NCBI GenBank assembly: GCA_029269725.1
Contig: JARJHS010000005.1
Coordinates: forward strand, 292,608 to 356,607
Direction: 5' to 3'
DNA length: 64,000 nucleotides
Origin: Pollutibacter soli
GTDB lineage: Bacteria; Bacteroidota; Bacteroidia; Chitinophagales; Chitinophagaceae
Below, one piece after another: positions 53,170 to 62,638 of this stretch. The first letter of the stretch is position 1; the number at the start of each line of letters is the position of its first letter. The notes beneath the pieces were generated by a model. That model searched no databases. It was not told the DNA's origin and worked only from the letters and a program-made list of their open reading frames with translations. The position numbers and the translations under genes are program-made.

Positions 53170-54597
53170 ATGGCAGTAGTACAGTTGAAAACGGTTAATG
53201 AATCTGCAGCTCCGGCAAAAATTACAGGATATCTTGTATTGATAACAGTTATTGCCTCGCTCGGTGGTTTACTGTTCGGGTTTGATATTGCTGTCATCTC
53301 CGGAATTCTTCCAATTGTAAAAGAACAATTTGGATTTTCTCCGGCACAGGAAGGCTGGTTCGTTTCTTCTGCACTGATCGGTAGTATTGTTGGTGTTGCT
53401 TTTTCAGGCGAATTGAGTGATCGCTTCGGAAGAAAAAAGATGCTTGCATTATCCGCGTTTCTGTTTTTCTTTTCTGCATTGGGCTGCACTTTGTTTCCTG
53501 ATACATTCTGGATCATTACATCACGGATGGTCGGTGGAATTGGTATCGGCGTGGCATCGATCATTGTTCCATTGTACATTTCAGAAGTGGCGCCAGCTTC
53601 GGTAAGGGGAAGTCTCGTTACCTGTTACCAGTTAGCCGTCACCGTCGGGATATTGATTGCCTATCTGGCAAATGCTGGATTGCTTTCATACGCCACAAAC
53701 CAGGCCGGAAACAGTGGCGGTGGTTTGTTCCATTTTCTTTTTGTAGAGGAAGTCTGGCGTGGAATGTTCAGCATTCTTGTTCTTCCATCCCTGATTTTCC
53801 TCGTTGGGTTGTTATTCGTCCCGGAAAGTCCGAGATGGCTGATTATGAATTCTCGTTTGTCCGAAGCCGTTAATATTTTTACTGCTATTTCTAAAGATCC
53901 CGGTGGCGCTGTAATGGAAGCGGAACAGGTGAGTAAACATAGTAAGAATGAAAACGGCAGTTATAAAGAATTGCTTGAGCCCGGTATCAGGAGGGCATTG
54001 CTGATTGGTATTTTGCTGCCTTTACTTTCCCAGTTCAGTGGAATAAATGCAATCATATATTATGGTCCTACGATATTACAGAGTGCGGGCCTTGAACTGA
54101 GCGATTCACTCACGAGTCAGATTTATTTCGGTGTTGCAATAGTTCTGTTCACATTCATCGCGATCTGGAAAGTGGATGGCATGGGCAGAAGGAAATTGTA
54201 CCTGGTGGGAACTGCATGCGCAACGGTGAGTTTATTCCTGACAGGGCTCTGTTTTTATTTTGGATATACGGGTGTCTGGCTTTTGCTTTGTGTCTTGCTA
54301 TTCCTCGCGAGCTTTGCCTTTTCTATCGGCCCGTTGAAGTTTGTGGTGGCCTCAGAAATTTTTCCAAATAAAATCCGTGGTCGCGCACTTGCCATCAGTA
54401 TTATGACGATGTGGATCGCAGATGCAATACTCGGCCAGCTGACACCAATTTCATTAAAAAGTTTAGGCACGGCAGGCACATTCTGGGCATTTGCAGTATT
54501 TTGTTTAATAGGTTTTATAGTTGTCTATAAGATATTACCGGAAACAAAAGGCAAGTCACTGGAGCAGATTGAAGATTTCTGGAAGAAAAGTAAGTAG
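53170..54597 (+). CDS. Sugar porter of the major facilitator superfamily
   Basis: A 475-residue protein with 12 predicted membrane segments. Sugar-porter motifs are G-R-K-K-M after the second helix (DRFGRKKM), VPLYISEVAPASVRGSLV, the mid-loop P-E-S-P-R-W-L, QFSGINAIIYYGP in helix 7 and the C-terminal P-E-T-K-G. These transporters (xylose/glucose/galactose proton symport types) move monosaccharides across the inner membrane. Position behind the GH92 and DUF1080 genes suggests uptake of released monosaccharide. The 213-bp gap upstream shows no operator copy, so it may depend on the GH92 promoter or its own. Confidence 0.94.
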   Translation: MAVVQLKTVNESAAPAKITGYLVLITVIASLGGLLFGFDIAVISGILPIVKEQFGFSPAQEGWFVSSALIGSIVGVAFSGELSDRFGRKKMLALSAFLFFFSALGCTLFPDTFWIITSRMVGGIGIGVASIIVPLYISEVAPASVRGSLVTCYQLAVTVGILIAYLANAGLLSYATNQAGNSGGGLFHFLFVEEVWRGMFSILVLPSLIFLVGLLFVPESPRWLIMNSRLSEAVNIFTAISKDPGGAVMEAEQVSKHSKNENGSYKELLEPGIRRALLIGILLPLLSQFSGINAIIYYGPTILQSAGLELSDSLTSQIYFGVAIVLFTFIAIWKVDGMGRRKLYLVGTACATVSLFLTGLCFYFGYTGVWLLLCVLLFLASFAFSIGPLKFVVASEIFPNKIRGRALAISIMTMWIADAILGQLTPISLKSLGTAGTFWAFAVFCLIGFIVVYKILPETKGKSLEQIEDFWKKSK

Positions 54598-54844
54598 TGA
54601 GTAGTAAATTGCGTGTAGGTGTTTAAAGTTGGCACTTTGCGCATTTGCTGAAGATCATTTAAAAAGTAATTATGCATGAAGCGGTAATTACCTATTGCCT
54701 TAATAAGAAAAGAAAACTGAATACAGAAAAAGTGTGTAATACACCTCAACCAGCTGTTTCCTGCACAGTACTGTGGGGACCTTTTACTTTTCCTTTTGCG
54801 TTCCTATTGCCTTTTGCCTCCTGCCTATTGCCTAAATTTGACTG

Positions 54845-57682
54845 ATGGACATTTCTGCAGAACTGAAAAATATTTTGCCTTCCGATCGGATAAAGACAAG
54901 ATTAATCGACCTGCTTTCTTACGCATCTGACGCGGGATTTTATCATCTGCAACCCAGGGCTGTTGTGCAGGTAGTTTCCGAAAAGGAAATTGCAGATCTG
55001 TTTAGATTTTCTCATCAAAATCAGATACCTCTTGTGTTCAGAGCCGGAGGTACAAGTTTGTCGGGGCAGTCGATTACAGACGGCATACTGATCGATTTAA
55101 GTAAATACTGGAACCGGATCACGGTGGAAAATGAAGGTGCAAGAGTACGTGTGCAGCCAGGCATAACCGGTAGTATGGTGAATGCGCGACTTCGTAGACA
55201 TTATCGGAAGATCGGCCCTGATCCTTCAAGTATCAGCACGGCATTGATGGGGGGAATTCTTTCCAATAATTCCAGCGGCATGTGTTGTGGTGTTGCAATG
55301 AATGCTTATCATACCACCAGGTATATACGATTTATGCTGCCGGATGGAAAAACATTCAGTACTGAAAATCAGGATGATTATTTCAGATTTGAGGATGAAT
55401 GCAAAGAGTTATCGGCATCTCTCTTATCGTTTCGAAATGAAATTATTTCGAACAAAATGCTGAATGACCAGATCCGTTCGAAATACCAGACAAAAAATAC
55501 GGTAGGTTATAGTCTTAACTCATTTATAGACTATGATCATCCTTTGGATATTTTTAGTCATTTGCTAATTGGCGCAGAAGGTACACTTGCATTTATTGCA
55601 GAAGCTGTGCTGGAGACGGTGCCTGATCCGCCGCACAAAGCAACTGCGCTCATTTATTTTCCGGAAATATTTTCTGCCTGTCGCGCCATAGTGCCTCTAA
55701 TTGAAGCCAATGCTGCAATGGTGGAACTGATGGATCGTGCTTCATTGCATGCAGTTTCCAATTATAAGGGTATCGATCCTTTTATAAAAACGCTCGATGA
55801 AAAGGCGGCGGCCTTACTGATAGAATTCCAGGCTAACAGCCTGGATGAATTGACTCATGCCGTTGATGCATTTCTGGCAGTGTCTTCTGATTTAAATTTT
55901 TTAAATACACCCGTTTTCACCAGTGATCCTGTCGAGAGAGAATTCTACTGGAAGATCCGAAAAGGACTCTTTCCGGCAGTAGGAGCCGTTAGAGCGGCAG
56001 GAACTACTGTTATACTTGAAGATATTGCCGTACCTGTACATCGGTTAGGTGATACTGTTCTTGACCTGCAGGAGTTGTTCAGAAAATACAATTACAGCAA
56101 TGCAATCATTTTTGGTCACGCCAAAGATGGAAACCTGCATTTTGTAGTAACGCAATCATTTGCTACGACTGATGAAATCAACAGGTACGATGCATTTCTT
56201 CAGGAAGTAATTGAGCTGGTGGTAAAAAAATACGGCGGTGCACTTAAAGCCGAACATGGTACAGGCAGGAATATGGCGCCTTTTGTTGAAACAGAATGGG
56301 GGCCTGACGCGTACAGGATCATGAAACAGTTGAAAGCTGCTGCTGATCCTCATGCGCTGTTAAATCCTGGTGTAATTATCAATGACGACCCTGAGGCGCA
56401 TAGAAAAAATCTGAAACAGATGCCTGTGGTGGAATCGGAAGTAGACAAATGTATTGAATGCGGCTATTGTGAACCCGTTTGCCCTAGTCGCAACTTAACG
56501 ATGACGCCCAGGCGAAGAATAGTAACACGAAGAGCATTATCGCTTTTAAAAAATGCAGGTGAGGAACAAAAATTTGCTGATGTGTTGAAAGATTATCAGT
56601 ACGATGGTCTTGAAACCTGCAGCGTAGATGGTATGTGTTCTACTGCTTGCCCTGTCGATATCAATACCGGTGATCTGGTAAAGAGACTGAGAGCAGAAAA
56701 TCATTCAGATTTCAATAGTCGCATGGCGCTGGCTGTAAGTAAAAATTTCGGAACAGTAGCGATGGTGGTTCGGACAGCATTAAACATTGGTCATGGATTG
56801 AATTCTTTGTTCGGAAGAAGAACAATGACGACGATGACCACTGGGATCAGGAAGCTGATTCCGGCGTTTCCGAGGTGGACTGATCAGATCAGCAAGCCAC
56901 CGGATCTGGGAATTCTGGATAAAAAACGACTCATTGGAAATCCGACTCAGAAATCGATCGTGTATTTCCCTGCCTGTATTTCCAGATTGATGGGTTCGAG
57001 TGGAGAGGGGAAAAAGGACCAGGTGCAGACTTTTATTGATGTTGCCGAACGGGCTGGATTTAATGTAATCATTCCGGAATCAACGAGGCAAAACTGTTGC
57101 AGCCAGATTTTCAGTTCGAAGGGATTTGCCTCTGCAGCAGCGTACAGCGCAAATAAATTCATCGAAGCAGTATACAACGTAAGTAATGATGGAAGTTTTC
57201 CTCTCGTTATCGACGTGAGTTCGTGTGCATATACGCTGCATCATGTTCGTAGTAAGTTAACTGAAGATAACCGACATAAGTTTGATGGCCTGCAAATATT
57301 GGATAGTGTGGATTTTTTACATGATATGGTTTTACCATTTGCAAAACTGAAAAAACTACAAAAGGTTGTCGCATTGCATCCCGTGTGTTCTTTAAAGAAA
57401 ATGGCAATTGAAAACAAGTTTAATAAAATTGCATCGGCTTGTGCATCATCCGTACATGTACCGATACATGCAGGGTGTTGCGGCATGGCTGGTGACAGAG
57501 GATTTTTATTTCCCGAACTAACAGCATCGGCCACACGACCGGAAGCGATTGAAGTTTCATCAGTGGATTTCAGTGGATATTATTCGAGTACAAAAACATG
57601 CGAAATGGCTATGTCGGAGGCTACCGGGAAGAATTATGAATCGATTTTGTACCTGGTTGACGAAGCGATGGGAAGAGGTTGA
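54845..57682 (+). CDS. FAD-linked oxidase with Fe-S and CCG domains (D-lactate/2-hydroxyacid dehydrogenase type)
   Basis: A 945-residue fusion. The N-terminal FAD_binding_4 domain is shown by PLVFRAGGTSLSGQSITDGILIDLSKYW, GPDPSSISTALMGGILSNNSSGMCCG and LIGAEGTLAFIAEAVLETVP. The FAD-oxidase C domain ends with KYGGALKAEHGTGRNMAPF. Next is a two-cluster ferredoxin region (C536-I-E-C-G-Y-C-E-P-V-C-P and C592-S-V-D-G-M-C-S-T-A-C-P). The C-terminal CCG-type domains (CCSQIF, CCGMAGDRG) resemble heterodisulfide reductase/GlpC. Such proteins oxidise D-lactate, D-2-hydroxyglutarate or glycolate. Here it could consume lactate or glycolate produced by the aldolases (inference). Confidence 0.92.
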   Translation: MDISAELKNILPSDRIKTRLIDLLSYASDAGFYHLQPRAVVQVVSEKEIADLFRFSHQNQIPLVFRAGGTSLSGQSITDGILIDLSKYWNRITVENEGARVRVQPGITGSMVNARLRRHYRKIGPDPSSISTALMGGILSNNSSGMCCGVAMNAYHTTRYIRFMLPDGKTFSTENQDDYFRFEDECKELSASLLSFRNEIISNKMLNDQIRSKYQTKNTVGYSLNSFIDYDHPLDIFSHLLIGAEGTLAFIAEAVLETVPDPPHKATALIYFPEIFSACRAIVPLIEANAAMVELMDRASLHAVSNYKGIDPFIKTLDEKAAALLIEFQANSLDELTHAVDAFLAVSSDLNFLNTPVFTSDPVEREFYWKIRKGLFPAVGAVRAAGTTVILEDIAVPVHRLGDTVLDLQELFRKYNYSNAIIFGHAKDGNLHFVVTQSFATTDEINRYDAFLQEVIELVVKKYGGALKAEHGTGRNMAPFVETEWGPDAYRIMKQLKAAADPHALLNPGVIINDDPEAHRKNLKQMPVVESEVDKCIECGYCEPVCPSRNLTMTPRRRIVTRRALSLLKNAGEEQKFADVLKDYQYDGLETCSVDGMCSTACPVDINTGDLVKRLRAENHSDFNSRMALAVSKNFGTVAMVVRTALNIGHGLNSLFGRRTMTTMTTGIRKLIPAFPRWTDQISKPPDLGILDKKRLIGNPTQKSIVYFPACISRLMGSSGEGKKDQVQTFIDVAERAGFNVIIPESTRQNCCSQIFSSKGFASAAAYSANKFIEAVYNVSNDGSFPLVIDVSSCAYTLHHVRSKLTEDNRHKFDGLQILDSVDFLHDMVLPFAKLKKLQKVVALHPVCSLKKMAIENKFNKIASACASSVHVPIHAGCCGMAGDRGFLFPELTASATRPEAIEVSSVDFSGYYSSTKTCEMAMSEATGKNYESILYLVDEAMGRG

Positions 57683-57833
57683 GGGCCAAATTCAAAAGGC
57701 CCGATTTTCCCAGATCACGCAGATTAAATACACGCAGGTTTTCGCAGAAAAGGATTTCTGAAAATCAGTGTGAACAGATTTACAAAGCCCGTTGTTTGCC
57801 CAATGAAGATCGGAATTGAACGATAAACATACG

Positions 57834-58862
57834 ATGCCATACAAACGGAGAGAGATAATACTGCATAATCCAGCGACACGACTACAAATTGCTTTAGATG
57901 GTGGAGCCATAACCGATTTTCATCTGACTTCAGACAACATCAATCCGCTGACTTTTCGTTTTTCAAAAGACCAGATGCCTGTACGAAATAAAAATGGTGC
58001 CGCTTACCAGGGTCATTTTTTATGTTTAGGGAGATGGGGTGAACCTTCCCCGGGGGAGAAAGCAGCCGGCTTACCTGATCACGGACAATTTGCGAACCAG
58101 GAATGGCAATCTGATGATAGTACAAGTTTATATGTTCACATGTCTGCGGGAAGTAAGCTTGAGGGATTGTCAGTGGATCGGAAAATAACACTGGATCCGG
58201 AACAATCGATATATGTATGTACTGAAACTGTACATAACCCAACACCGCTCGGAAAAGTGTACAACATGGTGCAGCATCCTACGATCGCGGCACCATTTTT
58301 AAATGAACAGACACGGGTGTATTGCAATGCTGAAAGAGGTTTTCATTTTTTGCATCACAAAGAGATCGAACAATTCAGTTCAACATGGCCAATGGCTAGA
58401 ATGGATATTCTTTCTGAAACAGATATGCGTAGCTCACTTCCATCAGTTACGTCCGTTCATTCTTACGTCGTTGACGAATCGGATGAGTGGGGTTGGATAC
58501 TGGCCTGGTCGCCGGTAAGTAAGTTGTTGCTGGGATATATCTGGAAAAGATCTGAATATCCATGGATCAATTTGTGGCGGGATTATCATGAAGGAGCCAT
58601 CAGGTATCGCGGACTGGAGTTTGGTACAAGCGGAGTTCATCAGCCATTCAGTGAAATTATGACTACGGGATGTTTTGAAGTATTTGGTCAGAAGACTTTT
58701 GATTATATCGATGCAGGTGAATTCAAAACAAGAAAGTACTGGTCGTTCCTGGTTCGGCCTTCATTTGAAATTCTGGATGAGATAACGTTGAATATTGAAG
58801 GAAGGCAATTGACTATCATCTCAGGAAATGAAAAGATTTCTATCCTGCTTCCATGGACATAA
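57834..58862 (+). CDS. Galactose-mutarotase-superfamily (aldose 1-epimerase-like) protein
   Basis: A 342-residue cytosolic-looking beta-sandwich protein: IILHNPATRLQIALDGGAITDFHL, FLCLGRWGEPSPGEKAAGLPDHGQFANQEWQ, YVCTETVHNPTPLGKVYNMVQHPTIAAPFL and ILAWSPVSKLLLGYIWKRSEYPWINLWRDYHEG. The D-H-G and Q-H-P histidines could be the catalytic pair of the superfamily. It is more like the uncharacterised mutarotase-fold proteins in polysaccharide loci than GalM itself. A TTG six codons upstream is disregarded. It precedes mannonate dehydratase by 82 bp, which suggests uronate or mannonate metabolism. Confidence 0.75.
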   Translation: MPYKRREIILHNPATRLQIALDGGAITDFHLTSDNINPLTFRFSKDQMPVRNKNGAAYQGHFLCLGRWGEPSPGEKAAGLPDHGQFANQEWQSDDSTSLYVHMSAGSKLEGLSVDRKITLDPEQSIYVCTETVHNPTPLGKVYNMVQHPTIAAPFLNEQTRVYCNAERGFHFLHHKEIEQFSSTWPMARMDILSETDMRSSLPSVTSVHSYVVDESDEWGWILAWSPVSKLLLGYIWKRSEYPWINLWRDYHEGAIRYRGLEFGTSGVHQPFSEIMTTGCFEVFGQKTFDYIDAGEFKTRKYWSFLVRPSFEILDEITLNIEGRQLTIISGNEKISILLPWT

Positions 58863-58944
58863 ATACAGAAAACTATACATTTTTGACAACTTACTTTCCC
58901 ATCAAACGATAACTTATTACCTATATCTTAAAACCTACAACTTA

Positions 58945-60132
58945 ATGACTAACAGCAACGAGTACCCAATGATACAAAGTATGCGATGGTATGGACCCGA
59001 CGATCCTGTACAGTTGCCGGACATACGGCAGGCAGGTGCAACAAGCGTTGTCACTGCACTTGATCATGTCCCGCTCGGCGGCGTCTGGACTAAGGATGAT
59101 ATCATCGAAAGAAAAAAGAAAATCACTGATGCAGGGCTGGATTGGGATGTTGTGGAAAGTATTCCTGTACATGAAGACATTAAAACACGGAACGGGAATT
59201 ACTATGAGTATATCGAAAACTATAAAACATCAATTCGGAACCTGGCTGCATGCGGAATAAAAACCATCACCTACAATTTTATGCCAGTTTTGAACTGGAG
59301 TCGTACTGATCTTGAATTCAAAGTTGAGGATGGCTCAAAAGCATTGCGTTTCGATCGTACAGCATTCACCTGTTTTGATATTTTTATTCTGAAAAGAAAG
59401 AATGCAAAAAATGAATATACTTCGGAAACGATCAAAAAGGCTGAGCAGTACCTGAATGAACACAGTGCGGAAGAACTGCAGAAACTTCAAAACAATATTA
59501 TTGCCGGTCTTCCTGGTTATCAGCAGGCATTCACATTGGAACAATTTAAAAGCACTATAGAAGCTTACGACGGAATAACTCCTGAACAGCTGAGAGAAAA
59601 TCTTATTCTCTTTCTGCAGGAAATTATACCTGTTGCAGAATCAGTCGGCGCAAGAATGGCTGTGCATCCGGATGATCCTCCGTTCCCGCTACTTGGTTTG
59701 CCGAGAATAGTAAGTACTGCTGTCGATCTTGAGTTATTAATGAACGCTGTTCCTTCCAAAGCAAATGGGATCTGCTTCTGTACGGGATCCTATGGTGTCC
59801 GTGCCGATAATAATCTTCCGGAAATGATCAGGCAATTTGCTGATCGTATCTATTTCTTCCATTTACGAAATACGAAGCGAAATGAAGCAGGTGACTTTTT
59901 TGAAGACAATCATCTGGATGGAAATACTGACATGTTTTCGGTTATGAAGGAGTTGATCGTTTTATCTGATAGCCGCAAAGAGCGAATAGTCATGCGGCCC
60001 GATCATGGTCACCAGATGCTGGATGATCTTTCGAAAAAAACAAATCCGGGTTATTCTGCCATCGGGAGATTACGCGGGTTGGCAGAGCTTAGGGGATTGG
60101 AGTTGGGAATAAGGCGGATGATGTATTCATAA
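58945..60132 (+). CDS. uxuA: Mannonate dehydratase
   Basis: A 395-residue TIM-barrel enzyme of the UxuA family: MRWYGPDDPVQLPDIRQAGATSVVTALDHVPLGGVWTKDDI at the start, DWDVVESIPVHEDIKTR, AHPDDPPFPLLGLPRIVST-type MAVHPDDPPFPLLGLPRIVST, GICFCTGSYGVRADNNLP and HLRNTKR, and the metal-binding MRPDHGHQMLDD. It dehydrates D-mannonate to 2-keto-3-deoxygluconate. The PfkB kinase at 23934 might in principle act on that product. UxaC and UxuB are not in the window. An upstream reading from 58828 overlaps the mutarotase gene and lacks family similarity; the ATG at 58945 is preferred. Confidence 0.94.
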   Translation: MTNSNEYPMIQSMRWYGPDDPVQLPDIRQAGATSVVTALDHVPLGGVWTKDDIIERKKKITDAGLDWDVVESIPVHEDIKTRNGNYYEYIENYKTSIRNLAACGIKTITYNFMPVLNWSRTDLEFKVEDGSKALRFDRTAFTCFDIFILKRKNAKNEYTSETIKKAEQYLNEHSAEELQKLQNNIIAGLPGYQQAFTLEQFKSTIEAYDGITPEQLRENLILFLQEIIPVAESVGARMAVHPDDPPFPLLGLPRIVSTAVDLELLMNAVPSKANGICFCTGSYGVRADNNLPEMIRQFADRIYFFHLRNTKRNEAGDFFEDNHLDGNTDMFSVMKELIVLSDSRKERIVMRPDHGHQMLDDLSKKTNPGYSAIGRLRGLAELRGLELGIRRMMYS

Positions 60133-60216
60133 CAGAATATTCATTACAAAAATTACATCAACTATTTAGTAAAGACTGAGAAAGGAATTCCGTAGTTTCC
60201 CCAAAATTTCACTGGT

Positions 60217-60750
60217 ATGAATGCGGCGGAACTCAGTTTTCATCTTCTGCAAAACCACAAAGCTTTTGAAGATTATATAGGAAGCCTGGATGAGAAATTG
60301 TTGGTTTCAGCACCCGAAGGTAAGTGGACACCCGCTCAGCATTTTGATCATATACGAAGGTCAACAGGCGCAGTCACCCAGGCCATGCGACTTCCGAAAT
60401 TTGTTTTTCGTTTTATGTTTGGCCTCGCAAATCGACCTTCAAGAACATTCGATGCGCTCGTTGAAAAATATCAGACAAAGCTTAAAGATGGAGGAAAAGC
60501 AGGAGGACGATTTGTACCGGAAAAAATTTCCTCCCGGCAACTTGCGATGATCAATAAGGAATATGAAAAAGCCATCACCGGGTTGGTGAATAAACTGAAA
60601 AACTGGAACGAAAATGACCTTGATCGATATATACTACCGCATCCGCTGCTCGGGAAGTTAACTATTCGAGAGATGATGTATTTTACAATATACCATGTGG
60701 TACATCACCATCACTTATGTTTAAAACAGTCAGTAGATAGTACAAGGTAA
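60217..60750 (+). CDS. DinB-like four-helix metal-binding protein
   Basis: A 177-residue protein with DinB/YfiT features: an N-terminal helix (ELSFHLLQNHKAFEDYIGSL), the metal histidine region GKWTPAQHFDHIRRS, and the C-terminal LTIREMMYFTIYHVVHHHHLCLKQ. DinB-family proteins bind a metal through three histidines. Many are thiol-dependent transferases, for example bacillithiol S-transferases, but the role here is unknown. It appears separate from the sugar run. Confidence 0.85.
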   Translation: MNAAELSFHLLQNHKAFEDYIGSLDEKLLVSAPEGKWTPAQHFDHIRRSTGAVTQAMRLPKFVFRFMFGLANRPSRTFDALVEKYQTKLKDGGKAGGRFVPEKISSRQLAMINKEYEKAITGLVNKLKNWNENDLDRYILPHPLLGKLTIREMMYFTIYHVVHHHHLCLKQSVDSTR

Positions 60751-60837
60751 AAGCCTGACTGCCGCAAGCAGGTTTTAGAAAATTAGTGTTTTGTGCCAGT
60801 CATCAATTTTGGAATGACTATCTATCCGTAATAATAA

Positions 60838-61839
60838 ATGAATGTTGATTTTCTAATTATTGGTCAGGGGATAGCAGGAACGCTGCTGAGCTTTGAACTT
60901 CTGAGTAAGGGATACTCAGTGATTGTTATCGATAAGATTCAGACAAATAGTGCAAGCAATGTTGCAGGTGCCGTTTTGAATCCGATCGTTTTCAAAGGAA
61001 GAAAAAATGCAACAGAACGAAACAAGCAGATAAAAATCGCAGTAGACACTTACGAAAAATTAGGCGATAAACTCAGTCGTGCTTTTATCCGCAAAACAAC
61101 ACTTGTAAAGTTTGCCGGATCCGAAGAGGAATTAATTAATCTGGAAAGTAGTACTGGCCTTTCCGCAGTAAAAGAAAGTTTGTCAGCTTCACCCGATATG
61201 GAAGTTGCAGAATATTTTTACAATACCCATGGCTATATTTCAGTTTCACCTGTTTGGAAAATCAATAACCAGCATTTGCTTTCATCCTGGAGAAATTTTC
61301 TTCTTCAAAACAATTTGCTGATCGAAGAACATTTTGATTACAGCGATTGTAAGATTTTTCCTGATTCAATTAAGTATAAAAATCTTCACTCCAAAAAAAT
61401 AATCTTTTGCGAAGGGGTAGGGGCTCTTGCTGATCCATTTTTAAAAACCGATTCGTTTGTAAAAAATCGTGGAGATGTTTTAATTATACGTATACCTGGT
61501 TTTAAAACGGAAAATATTTTTCAGAAGGATTATCGCCTCATACCTCTGGGAGATGAATTGTTCTGGCTGGGCAGTAATTATCGATGGTCATTTGAAACCC
61601 TGGAACCAGATGCTGAGTGGCGTACTCATACAGAAAAGGCTTTGACAAACTGGCTGAAACTTCCTTTCAAAGTTGAGTCGCATCTTGCAGCTGAGCGACC
61701 GACTACAGCCGGACAACAGGTCTTTGCTTCTCATGTCGGCAATCATCAGCATGTATTCTGGTTGAATGGACTTGGAACAAAAGGTTTCACAATAGCTCCT
61801 GCTGTTATACAAAATTGGTTGCCGGAATTAATCAGTTGA
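60838..61839 (+). CDS. FAD-dependent oxidoreductase (DAO fold)
   Basis: A 333-residue flavoprotein beginning VDFLIIGQGIAGTLLSFELLSKGYSVIVIDK, a classic dinucleotide-binding beta-alpha-beta. The region SASNVAGAVLNPIVFKGRKN and the C-terminal FWLNGLGTKGFTIAPAVI match the D-amino-acid-oxidase-like fold. The substrate cannot be read. No signal peptide. It stands alone between DinB and the cytochrome gene; its C-terminus is a typical length for single-domain members in Bacteroidota. Confidence 0.87.
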   Translation: MNVDFLIIGQGIAGTLLSFELLSKGYSVIVIDKIQTNSASNVAGAVLNPIVFKGRKNATERNKQIKIAVDTYEKLGDKLSRAFIRKTTLVKFAGSEEELINLESSTGLSAVKESLSASPDMEVAEYFYNTHGYISVSPVWKINNQHLLSSWRNFLLQNNLLIEEHFDYSDCKIFPDSIKYKNLHSKKIIFCEGVGALADPFLKTDSFVKNRGDVLIIRIPGFKTENIFQKDYRLIPLGDELFWLGSNYRWSFETLEPDAEWRTHTEKALTNWLKLPFKVESHLAAERPTTAGQQVFASHVGNHQHVFWLNGLGTKGFTIAPAVIQNWLPELIS

Positions 61840-61953
61840 TTCCCGCAATTCAACTTCTTTTTTTGGCATTTCATTACCATTGAACTTCCTCTTGCGATAC
61901 AGTTGATTCAAATTGCTATGGATTAAACACTGTACAAATAAAAAAATCAAACC

Positions 61954-62544
61954 ATGCGCAACAGGAAAATTTTGACGGCAGTTACCATTGTAATCGCAAT
62001 GACAGGCATCTACTCCTGTCTTGACAGCCGTGCTAAAGATGAAAAACCAAAACCAATTACCCAGGAAGAAAAAGTAAAACGCGGTGAATACCTCGTGAGC
62101 TCCATTGGTTGTGACGATTGTCATTCTCCCAAAAAATTGGGTCCCAACGGTGAGCCGGAGGTTATCTCTGAACTGCGATTATCCGGATACCCGTCTTCAA
62201 GATCCATTCAAAAGCCAGACAGTAATGTAATCAAACAAGGATGGATGTTGTTTGGTACCGACCTGACTTCTGCTGCAGGTCCATGGGGTATGAGCTTCGC
62301 AGCTAATCTCACGTCTGATGCAAGTGGTATCGGCAACTGGACGGAGGATCAGTTTGTATATGCCATCAGGAAGGGCAAATTAAAAGGACTGGAGAATAGT
62401 CGCGCGATTCTCCCGCCTATGCCCTGGTTTGTGTACAGAAATCTGACAGACGATGATCTGAAATCCATTTTTGCTTATCTCAAAACTGTACCTGCTGTTG
62501 CTAATGTAGTGCCAGGGCCTAAACAGGTTGCAGACATTCGATAG
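61954..62544 (+). CDS. Mono-haem cytochrome c lipoprotein
   Basis: A 196-residue lipoprotein (lipobox G-I-Y-S-C). A single haem-binding motif C-D-D-C-H follows KVKRGEYLVSSIGCDDCHSPKK. The probable axial methionine is in the AILPPMPWFVYRNLTDDDLKSIFAYLKTVPAV segment, typical of diheme-like cytochrome c homologues that accept electrons from GMC dehydrogenases. It could receive electrons from the GMC enzyme at 31170 (inference). Confidence 0.9.
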   Translation: MRNRKILTAVTIVIAMTGIYSCLDSRAKDEKPKPITQEEKVKRGEYLVSSIGCDDCHSPKKLGPNGEPEVISELRLSGYPSSRSIQKPDSNVIKQGWMLFGTDLTSAAGPWGMSFAANLTSDASGIGNWTEDQFVYAIRKGKLKGLENSRAILPPMPWFVYRNLTDDDLKSIFAYLKTVPAVANVVPGPKQVADIR

Positions 62545-62638
62545 CAAATTTCAGGTGGATGAATTTATTCGAAGGCAGAGCTTGTTTGGTGGCTAAGCTT
62601 GTCGGGACCAGCAAATGAGCTTTATTTAAATTGTGGTT

